Positions 1-9,120 of a stretch of DNA of 64,000 nt are shown in pieces. The stretch lies in NCBI GenBank assembly GCA_034189865.1, contig JAXHTV010000011.1, positions 28,615 to 92,614 of the forward strand. The letters run 5' to 3'. The position numbers were made by a program, and so were the translations under genes. The notes under the pieces are model-generated. The model saw only the letters and a list, made by a program, of their open reading frames with translations, was not told the origin of the DNA and made no database searches. Position 1 is the stretch's first letter, and the number at the start of each line of letters is the position of its first letter. Origin of the DNA: Pseudomonadota bacterium (GTDB lineage Bacteria; Pseudomonadota; Gammaproteobacteria; UBA5335).

Positions 1-612
1 CGAAACCGATTGGCTTTGCCCGGCAACGAGGTGTTTTACAGTTTCGACTATTCCAACGTCCACTTTTTGGTGCTGGACGGCGGGGTGAAAGCATTCGATC
101 CCCTGGGGCTGATCAGTCAGATCCCGATTAGGGAGTGGCTGTTTGCGGTTCGCGATTTGCGGGGTGCGAAACAGCGAAAAGAGCTTGGCGAGATCGACTT
201 TATCGTTGTGATGCAACACTTCCCGCTTTATTCGAATCACGCCACGCGTGGCAACGAGCTGGGTTTGGCGGCCATTTTGGAGCCCCTATTCGCCGCCTTT
301 GATGTGGATATGTTGATCACCGGGCACAATCATCACTACGAGCGTTCCAAGCCCATGCAATTCGGCCAGCCCACCACTGATGAATTGACGGACTACCTAA
401 ACCCTCAAGGTTACATCCAGGTGATCACCGGGGCCGCCGGACGCTCGTTGTATGACTTCAAGCCGGAGGACCAGTTCGCTCTTTGGTCTGCCGCCTGGGC
501 ACGCCGTTATCACTTCGTTCAGTTCGATGTGGACGGTCCCGTCATGCAGGTCGAGGCGATCGCCACCGACGAGATCGGCGGCGTGATCGACCAGTGGTCG
601 CTGACCCGCTGA
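1..612 (+). CDS. metallophosphoesterase, purple acid phosphatase-like (3' part only)
   Basis: The reading frame is open from the first base of the window, so the 5' end lies outside; about 203 residues remain. The visible part carries two metal-binding motifs of calcineurin-like phosphoesterases: an MQHFP stretch near the middle and GHNHHYERS further on, where the GHxH histidines bind the second metal. The spacing and the NVHFLVLD strand resemble purple acid phosphatases, which hydrolyse phosphate esters, usually outside the cytoplasm. The N-terminal metal ligands and any signal peptide are off the edge, so substrate and location cannot be judged. It ends at TGA 610-612. Confidence 0.8.
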   Translation, partial: RNRLALPGNEVFYSFDYSNVHFLVLDGGVKAFDPLGLISQIPIREWLFAVRDLRGAKQRKELGEIDFIVVMQHFPLYSNHATRGNELGLAAILEPLFAAFDVDMLITGHNHHYERSKPMQFGQPTTDELTDYLNPQGYIQVITGAAGRSLYDFKPEDQFALWSAAWARRYHFVQFDVDGPVMQVEAIATDEIGGVIDQWSLTR

Positions 613-688
613 GCGTGCTCCATTCGTCGGATCCGTTCGTTAACCCCTCCGTCCTCCTTCGTCTCTGGCCTTGCCTATAGTTATTTCG

Positions 689-716
689 AGGGCATGGCGT
701 TGTGCGGTCATGCCCT
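689..716 (+). other. hairpin in the leader of the SDR gene
   Basis: An 8-bp perfect inverted repeat (AGGGCATG / CATGCCCT, 12-nt loop) lies just upstream of the Shine-Dalgarno sequence of the dehydrogenase at 748. It could be an mRNA leader hairpin or the end of the upstream transcript. No T tract follows it, so a classical terminator is unlikely. Confidence 0.3.
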
Positions 717-747
717 GAGCGGAGACGGTAAATAGGAGGGAAGAACC

Positions 748-1671
748 ATGTCCGAGATTCGATATGACGGCCAAGTGGCCGTCGTCACCGGTGCGGGTAA
801 CGGGATTGGTCGCGCCCACGCCAAATTGCTGGCAGCCCGGGGTGCCAAAGTCATCGTCAATGACCTTGGCGGTGGTGTGGATGGTACAGGAAGCTCGCGG
901 TCGCCCGCGCAACAGGTCGTGGATGAAATTCGTGGCGATGGTGGTGAGGCCGTGCCGGATTTCAATACCGTGGCCACGGTCGATGGTGCCGAAGCGGTGG
1001 TACAGACTGCACTGGATGCCTACGGACGTCTGGATATCCTGGTCAACAACGCGGGTATCTTGCGCGACAAGTCCTTTAAGAACATGTCACCGGAGATGTT
1101 CCAGGCGGTGATTGACGTGCACTTGTACGGTACGGTCTGGATCTGCCGAGCGGCTTGGCCGGTGATGTATGACACCCAGCAATACGGCCGCATCATCAAC
1201 ACCAGCTCTTCGTCCAGTCTGGGCAACTTTGGTCAGACGAACTACAGTGCGGCCAAAGCCGGGATCATCGGTTTTTCCCGATCGCTGTCCGTGGAAGGCG
1301 CAAAACGAAACGTCAAAGTGAATGTTCTGTGTCCCGGCGGTGTGACCCGAATGACAGAAGATTTAATCGGCGGCTTCTTGCAAAGCCAGAACATCAGCAT
1401 GGACCCCGAGATGGTCAGTCCAATGGTGGCTTACCTGGCCCATCGCGATTGCGCTTATACCGGCGAAATATTTGCCGCTGCCGCGGGGCGGTACGGTCGC
1501 CTGTTCTTCGGCGCGACACCCGGTTATTTCAATCCCCAGGCGGCGCCGGAGGATGTTCGGGATCACATCAAACAGGTCATGGACCCGGCAGACTACGTTT
1601 TGTGCCGCAGCGCGGCCGACGAAATGCAGCTCATGAGCAAGACGAAAACCGGTGAACCCCAACCGGCATAA
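748..1671 (+). CDS. SDR-family (3R)-hydroxyacyl-CoA dehydrogenase-like protein
   Basis: A 307-residue NAD(P)-dependent short-chain dehydrogenase. The dinucleotide-binding TGAGNGIG is at residues 14-21, the NNAG structural motif near 100-103, and the catalytic Ser stretch with YxxxK (Tyr166, Lys170) is intact. The long linker after the first Rossmann strand (VNDLGGGVDGTG) and the roughly 60-residue C-terminal tail are typical of the dehydrogenase domain of peroxisomal multifunctional enzyme type 2 and its bacterial relatives, which act on 3-hydroxyacyl-CoA thioesters. The start is set by AGGAGGG seven bases upstream of the ATG. It stands alone, and the hotdog hydratase that often accompanies such enzymes is not adjacent. 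The substrate is inferred from family only. Confidence 0.82.
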   Translation: MSEIRYDGQVAVVTGAGNGIGRAHAKLLAARGAKVIVNDLGGGVDGTGSSRSPAQQVVDEIRGDGGEAVPDFNTVATVDGAEAVVQTALDAYGRLDILVNNAGILRDKSFKNMSPEMFQAVIDVHLYGTVWICRAAWPVMYDTQQYGRIINTSSSSSLGNFGQTNYSAAKAGIIGFSRSLSVEGAKRNVKVNVLCPGGVTRMTEDLIGGFLQSQNISMDPEMVSPMVAYLAHRDCAYTGEIFAAAAGRYGRLFFGATPGYFNPQAAPEDVRDHIKQVMDPADYVLCRSAADEMQLMSKTKTGEPQPA

Positions 1672-1678
1672 AATCGGC

Positions 1679-1712
1679 GGGCCCGGAGTGCTCACCCAGA
1701 GGCTCCGGGCCC
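1679..1712. terminator. bidirectional terminator-like hairpin
   Basis: A perfect 10-bp inverted repeat (GGGCCCGGAG / CTCCGGGCCC, 14-nt loop) lies between two convergent genes, the dehydrogenase ending at 1671 and the YcnI-like gene ending at 1720. Position and strength suggest a shared transcription terminator. There is no clear T run on either side. Confidence 0.6.
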
Positions 1713-1719
1713 ATGGTTC

Positions 1720-2262
1720 CTACCTCAGGGTATCCACCTCTGAGATTTCCGGGGCGGTGATGGTCAGGTTGGGGACTGTTTCGTTGTCCCAGATGTTTTG
1801 GCCGCGAATGCACTGCTGAACGGTGGGGAACTCCAGCGTGATCTGGTCAGTTCCTTGCGGAAGCTCGGGCAGGGTCAGTCGGAATTGGAACACCTCGTAC
1901 TGGGCGTCGGGGAGCAACCCCAGAGACCACTGGATGGCGGTTACATCTTCAAAATAGAGCGTGCCGTGGCTTTCGAAGGGCTCCACCGGGCCGCGCTGCG
2001 CTCTGACCAGCCACTGCCGCGTGTAACGGGGTTTGATTCGCATGGCGGCCGGTGTCACGCCCGGTCCGTTGGGCATTTGTACCTGTACGCTCCGGGTGGC
2101 GCTGCCCTCACAACCATGGGCGATCCGCAGCCCCACTTCCACCGTCTGGCCGGCGACGAACGTGTCTTCCACGAATACCGCGTGGCCGTGAGCCGTACCG
2201 CTAACAAACGCCAGCAATGCGCCGGCGAGAATTGCGCCGCTCATGGGCGAATGATGGTGCAC
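1720..2262 (-). CDS. YcnI/DUF1775-like exported protein
   Basis: A 180-residue protein with a short His-rich start (MHHHS), a hydrophobic signal segment ending near GTAHGHA, and then the DUF1775 domain. The recognisable core reads RIAHGCEGSATRSVQVQMP, followed by a conserved Trp/Pro-rich beta sandwich. In this family the mature N-terminal His, here GHAVF, takes part in copper binding. The start is GTG at 2262 because GGAGGT sits seven bases upstream; the open frame extends further 5' without support. Family members are periplasmic or membrane-linked copper-binding proteins, often beside copC/copD genes, but here it stands alone. A copper role is inferred. Confidence 0.75.
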   Translation of the reverse strand: MHHHSPMSGAILAGALLAFVSGTAHGHAVFVEDTFVAGQTVEVGLRIAHGCEGSATRSVQVQMPNGPGVTPAAMRIKPRYTRQWLVRAQRGPVEPFESHGTLYFEDVTAIQWSLGLLPDAQYEVFQFRLTLPELPQGTDQITLEFPTVQQCIRGQNIWDNETVPNLTITAPEISEVDTLR

Positions 2263-2467
2263 GTTTAAGACCTCCGTGTGAATTTCGCTAATGGCGCTGT
2301 TCCTGTTTTGGCTCAGGGGCATTGTAGGTACGACTGTTGGTTCAACAGGATGCGGCATGTTGTCGCGGCGCCCCGGGTTGTGTGTCGTTCCCATCGGGTG
2401 GGATGGACTTGAACGGCTGTTTAGGGCTTACTGTAGCGAACGAAATATCGAGTCATTTGGAGGGGGG

Positions 2468-3163
2468 ATGGACGCATATTTGGCTTCCACAGAATTCTTA
2501 GACTGGGATACGCCGGCGGTGCGCGATTATGCCCAGGCGGCAGTCGGCGACGCCGACTCGGCCCGCGAGCGTGCGGTTCGGCTTTACTACAAGGTTCGGG
2601 ACGGCATTCGCTACGATCCGTATCGTTTCCGTCTGCATCGCGGCTATTTCAAGGCCAGTGAAATCGCCCAGCGTGACCGGGACTATTGCGTTCCCAAAGC
2701 GGTTTTGTTGGCGGCCGCAGCGCGAGCGGTGGGGGTGCCCTCACGCGTCGGCTTCGCCGATGTGCGCAATCACCTGGCGACGGAGAAAATGCGCGCGATG
2801 ATGCAAACCGATGTGTTCGGCTGGCACGGATATGCGGAGCTATGTATTGATGGTCAGTGGTTCAAGGTGACCCCGGCGTTCAATCTGAGCCTGTGCGAAA
2901 AGGCGGGGGTGCGTCCGTTGGAGTTTGATGGCCTCGCGGATGCGATTTTCCACGAGTTCGATTGGGAAGGTCGCCGCCATATGGAATATTTGAAAGATCA
3001 CGGCACCTTTGCGGAATTCCCCTACGAGGCGATGCTGAAGGGCATGGCGGACGTTTATCCCGAGCTGATGGGCCCGATGGCGAGCAAGCTGCTGGCGGAA
3101 TTCGGCGGCGAAGATTTTGAGCAGGCTATCGCACAAGAGGCGCAGCACCCGGCGGGCCGCTGA
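2468..3163 (+). CDS. transglutaminase-like (papain-fold) cysteine protein
   Basis: A 231-residue protein with the transglutaminase-core pattern. There is a Cys in RDYCVPKAVLLAAAARAVG, the family helix preceding VPSRVGFADVRNH, then a His in WHGYAEL, and a third acid/amide position near KVTPAFN. The mixture GVPSRVGF is diagnostic of the bacterial transglutaminase superfamily, which contains proteases, amidases and a few true transglutaminases. ATG 2468 is chosen because GGAGGGGGG lies directly before it; the open frame continues upstream to 2291 without another good ribosome site. No signal peptide is seen, so a cytoplasmic protein is likely. It converges on the pqq operon; I see no direct link to it. 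Confidence 0.75.
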   Translation: MDAYLASTEFLDWDTPAVRDYAQAAVGDADSARERAVRLYYKVRDGIRYDPYRFRLHRGYFKASEIAQRDRDYCVPKAVLLAAAARAVGVPSRVGFADVRNHLATEKMRAMMQTDVFGWHGYAELCIDGQWFKVTPAFNLSLCEKAGVRPLEFDGLADAIFHEFDWEGRRHMEYLKDHGTFAEFPYEAMLKGMADVYPELMGPMASKLLAEFGGEDFEQAIAQEAQHPAGR

Positions 3164-3218
3164 GGTGGCGATGACGGATTTCAATCACCGCCAACGGGTC
3201 GGAACTACCGAAGCGGGT

Positions 3219-4331
3219 TTAGCGTTCGCTGAGCTTTTTAGAGTTTTTCGGGGTGCGGAAAACCAACGGTGCGTTTGGTTCGGACGCCGCCTCGGCCGTG
3301 ATGTTTTGAATGAGCCCGTGATGGGGTGATTTATCGCAAACCGGATCGGCGTTGGCGGCATCACCGGTCAACAGATACGCTTGGCAGCGACAGCCGCCGA
3401 GATCTTTGGATTTTTCCGGGCAGGTGCGGCAGGGAGTTTTCATCCACGCGTCGCCGCGATACTGATTGAAGGCGGCGGACTCGTACCAGATGGTGCGCAG
3501 AGCATGGTCCTTGACGTTGGGAAATTCCAAACCCGGAATCACTTGCGCCGCGTGGCAGGGGAGTGCGGTGCCATCGGGGGTGATATTCAAAGCCAGCTTT
3601 CCCCAACCATTCATACAAGCCTTTGGCCGCTTTTCGTAATAATCGGGCACGACATAATAAATTTTCATCGCGCCCTGGTAGTCGGCCCGAAACACCTCAA
3701 CGTCTTTCTCCGCTTGTTCCAGTTGGGTCCGCGTGGGTAACAGCGCGGACCGGTTTATAAGCGCCCAACCGTAGTATTGCGTGGTTGCCAGCTCCACATA
3801 ATCGGCGTCCAGACTCTGCGCCAGGCGCAGCATGTCGGGGATCTGGTGCAGATTGTGGCGGTTCAACACAAAGCATAAGACCATGGGGTAACCGACGGAT
3901 TTAACCGCCCGGGCGATATCCAGCTTGTGCTCGAATGCGCGCGTTCCCGCCAGGTGATCGTTGAGCTCCCGTGTTGCTGCCTGGAAGCTGACTTGGATGT
4001 GATCCAGCCCCGCGGATTTGAGCGCTGCGATGCGCTCACGGTCGAGGCCGACTCCAGAGGTGATGAGGTTGGTGTAAAAACCCAGTTCCCGCGCGTGTTC
4101 AACCAGGGTTTCCAAGTCGCGCCGGGTGGCTGGTTCGCCGCCGGATAATCCCAGTTGCGCGGCACCCAACGCCCGTGCCTGCTGGAACACGTCAATCCAT
4201 TGCGCCGTGGTGAGTTCCGCTTTGGTCCGAGAGAAATTGACCGGGTTGCTGCAGTAAGGGCATTGCAGCGGGCAGGCGTAGCTCAGCTCGGCCAACAGCC
4301 ACAGCGGCGGATTTGAGTCAGCCATCTTCAT
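3219..4331 (-). CDS. pqqE: PQQ synthesis radical SAM enzyme PqqE
   Basis: A 370-residue radical SAM peptide cyclase that joins Glu16 and Tyr20 of PqqA by a carbon-carbon bond, the first step of pyrroloquinoline quinone synthesis. The radical SAM cluster motif CPLQCPYC is near residues 20-27. The C-terminal SPASM cysteines are visible in ALPCHAAQ and in [16 protein letters not shown], with a last Cys before DKSPHH. It is the fifth gene of a minus-strand pqqABCDE operon and overlaps the end of pqqD. Three in-frame ATGs occur close together (4343, 4331, 4325); I use the middle one, and the last would give the most typical N-terminus. It acts with PqqD as chaperone. Confidence 0.95.
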   Translation of the reverse strand: MKMADSNPPLWLLAELSYACPLQCPYCSNPVNFSRTKAELTTAQWIDVFQQARALGAAQLGLSGGEPATRRDLETLVEHARELGFYTNLITSGVGLDRERIAALKSAGLDHIQVSFQAATRELNDHLAGTRAFEHKLDIARAVKSVGYPMVLCFVLNRHNLHQIPDMLRLAQSLDADYVELATTQYYGWALINRSALLPTRTQLEQAEKDVEVFRADYQGAMKIYYVVPDYYEKRPKACMNGWGKLALNITPDGTALPCHAAQVIPGLEFPNVKDHALRTIWYESAAFNQYRGDAWMKTPCRTCPEKSKDLGGCRCQAYLLTGDAANADPVCDKSPHHGLIQNITAEAASEPNAPLVFRTPKNSKKLSER

Positions 4332-4593
4332 GGATCCAGCCATTGGCCTTCGCGGTACTCAGAAATTCAATCACGTCGGCCTGCAGGTCGACATCCGGAA
4401 AGGCGTGTTGCAAATTCGAGATGATTTCCGCTTCGGTCAGGCTGCCGTCGCAACGTTTGAGAATTTCGGCTGCGCTCGGGTTCAAGCGCACCATGCCTTC
4501 GGGATAAAGCAATACATGGCTGTCCTGCGCCGGTTCCCACTGTAAGCGGTAGCCGGGCCGAAGGCCGATTCGATGGTCAGGGCTTGCGGGCAT
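4318..4593 (-). CDS. pqqD: PqqA-binding chaperone PqqD
   Basis: A 91-residue protein of the PqqD/RRE family, which binds the PqqA peptide and presents it to PqqE. The family look is clear: an N-terminal strand with [20 protein letters not shown], then [14 protein letters not shown] and a winged-helix end. The start is ATG 4593, which gives the usual family length; the open frame extends upstream through pqqC coding sequence in another frame. It sits 17 bases after the pqqC stop, and its 3' end overlaps pqqE, as expected for translational coupling. Confidence 0.93.
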   Translation of the reverse strand: MPASPDHRIGLRPGYRLQWEPAQDSHVLLYPEGMVRLNPSAAEILKRCDGSLTEAEIISNLQHAFPDVDLQADVIEFLSTAKANGWIHEDG

Positions 4594-4610
4594 AGGCGTC
4601 CGGACGGTTT

Positions 4611-5345
4611 CTAGTCGTCCACATTGAAGTAGGGCGGCATATTCAAGCAGTAGGCCATGTACATGGCATCTAGCATGGTCCAAAGGACATCCAGCTTGAA
4701 CTGCAAAATCTGTAGGGCCCGTTCCTGGTGTTCGCGGGTGTGGAAGTACTCCAACGTAAAGGTCAGACCATGGTCCACGTCGCGACGCGCTTCCTTTAGG
4801 CGGTTGCGGAAGTACTGCAGACCTTCCTGATCGATCCACGGGTAGTGTTCGGGCCAGGTATTCAGCCGCTCCTGGTGGATCTTCGGCGCGAACAGTTCGG
4901 TCAGTGAAGAGCAGATGCCTTCCTGCCAACGGGCTCGGCGGACGAAATTCACATAGGCATCGACGGCAAAGCGAACGCCCGGCAACACGTGCGTTTGGGA
5001 TTCCAGTTCTTCCCTGCTCAAGCCAACCGCTTCGCCCAGGCGGATCCAGGCCTCAATGCCGCCTTCATCGCCTGTGCGTCCGTCATGATCGAGTATGCGT
5101 TGAATCCATTCCCGCCGAATCTCGCGATCGGGGCATTTCGCTAGCAATGCGGCATCTTTCAGCGGGATATTGATCTGATAGTAAAAGCGGTTGGCGACCC
5201 AGCCTTGTATCTGCTCCCGGTTGAGCTGGCCCGTGGCCATTTGGCTTTGAAACGGATGGTAGATGTGATAACGCCGCTCCAGCGCGCGCAAGTGTGCTTC
5301 GAATTCTTCCCGCGTCCAGGGTTGGGTTTCGCTGGCCAGTGTCAT
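4611..5345 (-). CDS. pqqC: pyrroloquinoline-quinone synthase PqqC
   Basis: A 244-residue cofactor-less oxidase that performs the final ring closure and eight-electron oxidation giving PQQ. The all-helical fold shows [16 protein letters not shown] near the N-terminus and [15 protein letters not shown], both conserved in PqqC, with ILDHDG and further His/Tyr residues that line the active site. Length matches the family. It lies eight bases after the pqqB stop and is co-transcribed with its neighbours. Confidence 0.96.
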   Translation of the reverse strand: MTLASETQPWTREEFEAHLRALERRYHIYHPFQSQMATGQLNREQIQGWVANRFYYQINIPLKDAALLAKCPDREIRREWIQRILDHDGRTGDEGGIEAWIRLGEAVGLSREELESQTHVLPGVRFAVDAYVNFVRRARWQEGICSSLTELFAPKIHQERLNTWPEHYPWIDQEGLQYFRNRLKEARRDVDHGLTFTLEYFHTREHQERALQILQFKLDVLWTMLDAMYMAYCLNMPPYFNVDD

Positions 5346-5353
5346 GGGTGCCC

Positions 5354-6268
5354 TTACAGTGTGAAATCCATGCCGTCGTAGGCGACTTCAATGCCTTCGC
5401 GTGCCAGTTCGGCGCGCTCGTTGGAATTCTCGTCTAATATTGGATTGGTGTTATTGATGTGTATCAATACCTTACGCGGCTTTTTCAAGGGTCGGAGCAA
5501 TTCAATCATGCCGTTCGGTCCGCTCTGTGCGAGGTGACCCATCTCCGATGCCCGTTTCATTCCCACGCCGCGACGTTGCATTTCATCGTCCGTCCAGGTG
5601 GTGCCGTCGACCAAGAGTAGGTCGGCGTTTTCCATATAGGGTAAAAGATGCGGCTCGAAGTTCCCGAGCCCAGGTGCGTAGAACGCAGATTGTCCCGTTT
5701 TTTTGTCCTCGATTTTCACGCCGATGTTGTCCCCCCAGTGGGCATCTTCCCGGTGCGGTGAATAAGGGGGGGCTTTGCTGGACAAGGGCACGGGTACGAA
5801 ACGTAAACCGGCCACCTGAGGAATCTCGAATTGCGGTTGCTCCAGGTCGATCCGTTGCCAGTTGACGCCGCAGTAGTGGTTGAGCATGCTCAAGACCGGA
5901 AAGCCGCTGGTAAGATCCTGATAGACCTGATCGGTGCAATACAGCGCTAGCGGCTGACTTGATTCCCGGAGCGTCAGAAGGCCGGCGGTATGGTCGATCT
6001 GGCTGTCCATGAGCACAACCGCCACGATGCCGGAATCCCGTTTGGCGCGGGCCGGTTGCAGTTCCGGAGTGGCGATGATCTGCTGGCGGATGTCGGGTGA
6101 GGCGTTGATCAGAACCCACTGGATTCCATCGCCGCTGACGGCAATGGAGGATTGGGTGCGGGGCGATGCCTGGATTTCCCCACGCCGATATCCGGCGCAG
6201 TTGTCGCAATTGCAGTTCCATTGTGGGAAACCGCCGCCTGCCCCTGATCCAAGGACGTGAATTCGCAT
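5354..6268 (-). CDS. pqqB: PQQ biosynthesis metallo-hydrolase PqqB
   Basis: A 304-residue metallo-beta-lactamase-fold protein. The N-terminus [19 protein letters not shown] and the following CNCDNC are a signature of PqqB, which is now assigned an iron-dependent hydroxylase role on the cross-linked Glu-Tyr intermediate. Metal-ligand regions are seen in [12 protein letters not shown] and in [12 protein letters not shown]. It is second in the operon, after pqqA, with a hairpin in the gap upstream. Confidence 0.95.
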   Translation of the reverse strand: MRIHVLGSGAGGGFPQWNCNCDNCAGYRRGEIQASPRTQSSIAVSGDGIQWVLINASPDIRQQIIATPELQPARAKRDSGIVAVVLMDSQIDHTAGLLTLRESSQPLALYCTDQVYQDLTSGFPVLSMLNHYCGVNWQRIDLEQPQFEIPQVAGLRFVPVPLSSKAPPYSPHREDAHWGDNIGVKIEDKKTGQSAFYAPGLGNFEPHLLPYMENADLLLVDGTTWTDDEMQRRGVGMKRASEMGHLAQSGPNGMIELLRPLKKPRKVLIHINNTNPILDENSNERAELAREGIEVAYDGMDFTL

Positions 6269-6312
6269 GGCTTGCTCGGCCCGAGTGGGCTCATTGAGGG
6301 TCCGTTAAACGG

Positions 6313-6355
6313 CGACGGCCCGGAACATGCAGTTTTAGCGTGCGCCGGGCCGTCG
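6313..6355 (-). terminator. intercistronic hairpin between pqqA and pqqB
   Basis: Arms of 11 bp pair perfectly (6313-6323 with 6345-6355, core ACGGCCCGG / CCGGGCCGT) around a 21-nt loop whose ends can extend the stem (CATGC with GCGTG, one wobble). It lies between pqqA (ends 6379) and pqqB (starts 6268). No T tract follows on the minus strand. It is best read as a partial terminator or 3' mRNA stabiliser that lets pqqA message exceed pqqBCDE message, as described for pqq operons elsewhere. Confidence 0.6.
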
Positions 6356-6378
6356 GTAGGGTTTGTCGATCAGCCGGC

Positions 6379-6453
6379 TTAGCGGTTGAAGATGTACATG
6401 GTGACTTCGAAACCCAGTCGTATGTCCTGATAGGCGGGTTTGGTCCAGTTCAT
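6379..6453 (-). CDS. pqqA: PQQ precursor peptide PqqA
   Basis: A 24-codon gene encoding the peptide from which PQQ is cut. The peptide begins [18 protein letters not shown] and ends MYIFNR. Glu16 and Tyr20, the two residues that become PQQ, are in the canonical positions inside the FEVTMY motif. AAGGAAAGGA precedes the ATG. It is the first gene of the minus-strand pqq operon. The peptide needs a protease to release the cross-linked Glu-Tyr; no pqqF/pqqG gene is in the window. Confidence 0.96.
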   Translation of the reverse strand: MNWTKPAYQDIRLGFEVTMYIFNR

Positions 6454-6475
6454 CGGTTTTATCCTTTCCTTTTAG

Positions 6476-6494
6476 GTGTCCGTATCGTGGACAC
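6476..6494 (-). promoter_or_regulatory. hairpin in the pqqA 5' leader
   Basis: The inverted repeat GTGTCC / GGACAC with a 7-nt loop lies about 23 bases upstream of the pqqA start codon. It could be an mRNA leader hairpin or a dyad operator for the operon. I see nothing that identifies a regulator. Confidence 0.3.
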
Positions 6495-6578
6495 TCGGGT
6501 AAAAAGTTTGTTCCTCCGAACGCCCCATGTTACTGCCGGACGCTTCCGGTGCCAAGGTCGTCGGATGCCATTCCCGCC

Positions 6579-6584
6579 TATAAT
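6579..6584 (+). promoter_or_regulatory. candidate -10 box for argB
   Basis: A perfect TATAAT stands 33 bases before the argB start codon. No convincing -35 hexamer lies 16-18 bases upstream, so activity is uncertain. The same AT patch reads TATTAT on the other strand and could also serve the divergent pqq operon. Confidence 0.4.
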
Positions 6585-6586
6585 AG

Positions 6587-7501
<915 letters not shown>

Positions 7502-8146
7502 TTACGGCTCTGAAGAGACCATCGCCCCAGGTGCGCGAGCACCGCTTTGCAGTTCGCGAAAGCGCTGCAGGTCGGCGCCGAAGCGTTCGGAGTTGGTTTT
7601 CATTTCCGCTTTGCGAGTGGCAATGTAGCGCTCGGTGGCCTCCAGTTCGGATCGGTTCTTGCCCATGCTGGCTTCGAGGTAAGCTGGTATGTCACGATCC
7701 TTTTGGGAGTACTGCACAGCTTGAGCTTTCTGGTCAGCCAGTTTTTGCAAGATTTGGGCTCGCTGCTGTTGGGCGTAGTCGACCAGGACTTGCAGGTCGC
7801 GCAAACGGGTCTGGCGGGCATCGACAATTTCGGCTTCGCTGGCGTAGGTGCGCAGTAAGATAGCGTCTTTGCGAGCGCGCTCGGCGGCGGCCGCCTCCAC
7901 TCTTTCTTGCTCGGCGAGTTCGGCCTCTGATTGCTGCGTCTTGGCTTCGAAGACTTGGACGGTGCGGCCGTGTTTGTTGATTTCAGAGCGGCGATGCTCG
8001 GCGTTCTCGGGCGGCACTCGGTCGCCATAATGAACATTGCCGTTGGCATCGACCCATTTGTACATCTTGCCGGCAGCAAATACGGGCCCGTTGCCTGAGG
8101 CAAGCAGGAAAGCGCCGATGAAGGCGATTGTTAGACGAGTGATCAT
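7502..8146 (-). CDS. DUF4124-domain exported protein
   Basis: A 214-residue protein with an N-terminal signal peptide (hydrophobic ITRLTIAFIGAFLLASG, cleavage near VFAAG). It is followed at once by the DUF4124 motif KMYKWVDANGNVHYGDRVPP and then a long charged helix rich in Glu, Arg and Ala, likely a coiled coil. DUF4124 proteins are common in gammaproteobacteria and lie in the periplasm; no activity is established. The start is ATG 8146, with AAGGGGAA upstream, rather than an earlier ATG at 8164. It converges with argB, the stops being adjacent. Confidence 0.8.
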   Translation of the reverse strand: MITRLTIAFIGAFLLASGNGPVFAAGKMYKWVDANGNVHYGDRVPPENAEHRRSEINKHGRTVQVFEAKTQQSEAELAEQERVEAAAAERARKDAILLRTYASEAEIVDARQTRLRDLQVLVDYAQQQRAQILQKLADQKAQAVQYSQKDRDIPAYLEASMGKNRSELEATERYIATRKAEMKTNSERFGADLQRFRELQSGARAPGAMVSSEP

Positions 8147-8399
8147 GTCGCGTTCCCCTTTCATTATCGTTATAAGGGTCGCTAGCCATTATTCTTTCGA
8201 GGCGACAAGCTCAAAGCTCACGATCGACACTGAAATAAAGTGTCCCCGTCAGAGGGCTGTCGCGTTGGGCTCTGGGGGAGCGGCGGCAACCGCTTGGCGC
8301 CTCGTTTTTTCGTACACGCCTAGGTGTTAGCGGCAGCTTCTTGAGAAAGCTTTAGCCGGACTTTCCGGATCGGTGGAATATCCGTCAAATCGGCGGGTT

Positions 8400-9041
8400 C
8401 TAAGCGCCGTATTTTCGCCGGTAGTCCTCGACGGACGCCAACATGCCGCTGTTGTCGGCCGTTTGACGCAAGTGGCTGAGTATGTCGTCCAAGTTGGCGA
8501 TGCTGATCACGCCCAGGCCCAGGTTCTGTTGGACCTCCTGCACCGCCGATAACTGGTTTGGACCGCGTTCCTGGCGGTCCAGGCAGACCACGACCCCCAC
8601 GGGATCGGCACCGGCCGCTTGAATGATGTCGATGGATTCCCGCACGGCGGTACCGGCTGTCATGACATCGTCGATGATGACGACCCGGCCTTGTAAGGGG
8701 GCACCGACCAGTTGTCCGCCTTCGCCATGGTCTTTGATTTCCTTGCGGTTGAAGCACCAAGGTACGTTGCGTTGATGCCGATCCGCCAACGCGACAGCGG
8801 TGGCTGAAACCAACGGGATGCCCTTGTATGCCGGTCCGAACACCATATCGAATTCCAGGTCCGACGCCATCAGGGCATCGGCGTAAAAACGGCCCAGACG
8901 CGCGAGAGCGGCGCCGGTATTGAACTCACCCGCATTGAAGAAGTAGGGGCTGATGCGGCCGGATTTTAGGGTGAACTGACCGAAACGCAGGGCATTGCCT
9001 TCGATGGCGAAGCGAATGAATTCTTGGCGGTTGTGGGGCAT
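8400..9041 (-). CDS. pyrE: orotate phosphoribosyltransferase
   Basis: A 213-residue enzyme that joins orotate and PRPP to give OMP in pyrimidine synthesis. It has the [17 protein letters not shown]-terminal motif, [18 protein letters not shown], and the PRPP loop [18 protein letters not shown]. The start ATG 9041 aligns with the E. coli N-terminus; two upstream ATGs would add 10-12 residues. It is divergent from the Crc/exonuclease III-type gene, the same arrangement as pyrE and crc in Pseudomonas. Two small inverted repeats downstream (8334-8368) may end the transcript. Confidence 0.95.
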   Translation of the reverse strand: MPHNRQEFIRFAIEGNALRFGQFTLKSGRISPYFFNAGEFNTGAALARLGRFYADALMASDLEFDMVFGPAYKGIPLVSATAVALADRHQRNVPWCFNRKEIKDHGEGGQLVGAPLQGRVVIIDDVMTAGTAVRESIDIIQAAGADPVGVVVCLDRQERGPNQLSAVQEVQQNLGLGVISIANLDDILSHLRQTADNSGMLASVEDYRRKYGA

Positions 9042-9059
9042 GGTCGCTCGGCTTTGCGG

Positions 9060-9087
9060 TTGTGTGATCATGGGCACGCGTTATGAT
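9060..9087 (+). promoter_or_regulatory. sigma-70 promoter candidate for the Crc-like gene
   Basis: TTGTGT (9060-9065), a 16-base spacer and TATGAT (9082-9087) lie 34 bases before the start at 9121. The spacing and the near-consensus -10 are good; the -35 matches four of six positions. It lies in the short divergent gap with pyrE, so the two promoters may interfere. Confidence 0.5.
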
Positions 9088-9120
9088 ACACGGCGACACT
9101 CGTTTTCGCTCAGGAAGCCA

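Noticed and set aside
2263..2467. Upstream extension of the transglutaminase-like gene and antisense extension of YcnI
   Set aside because: Each is an open frame through the divergent promoter region; ribosome sites support the shorter starts.
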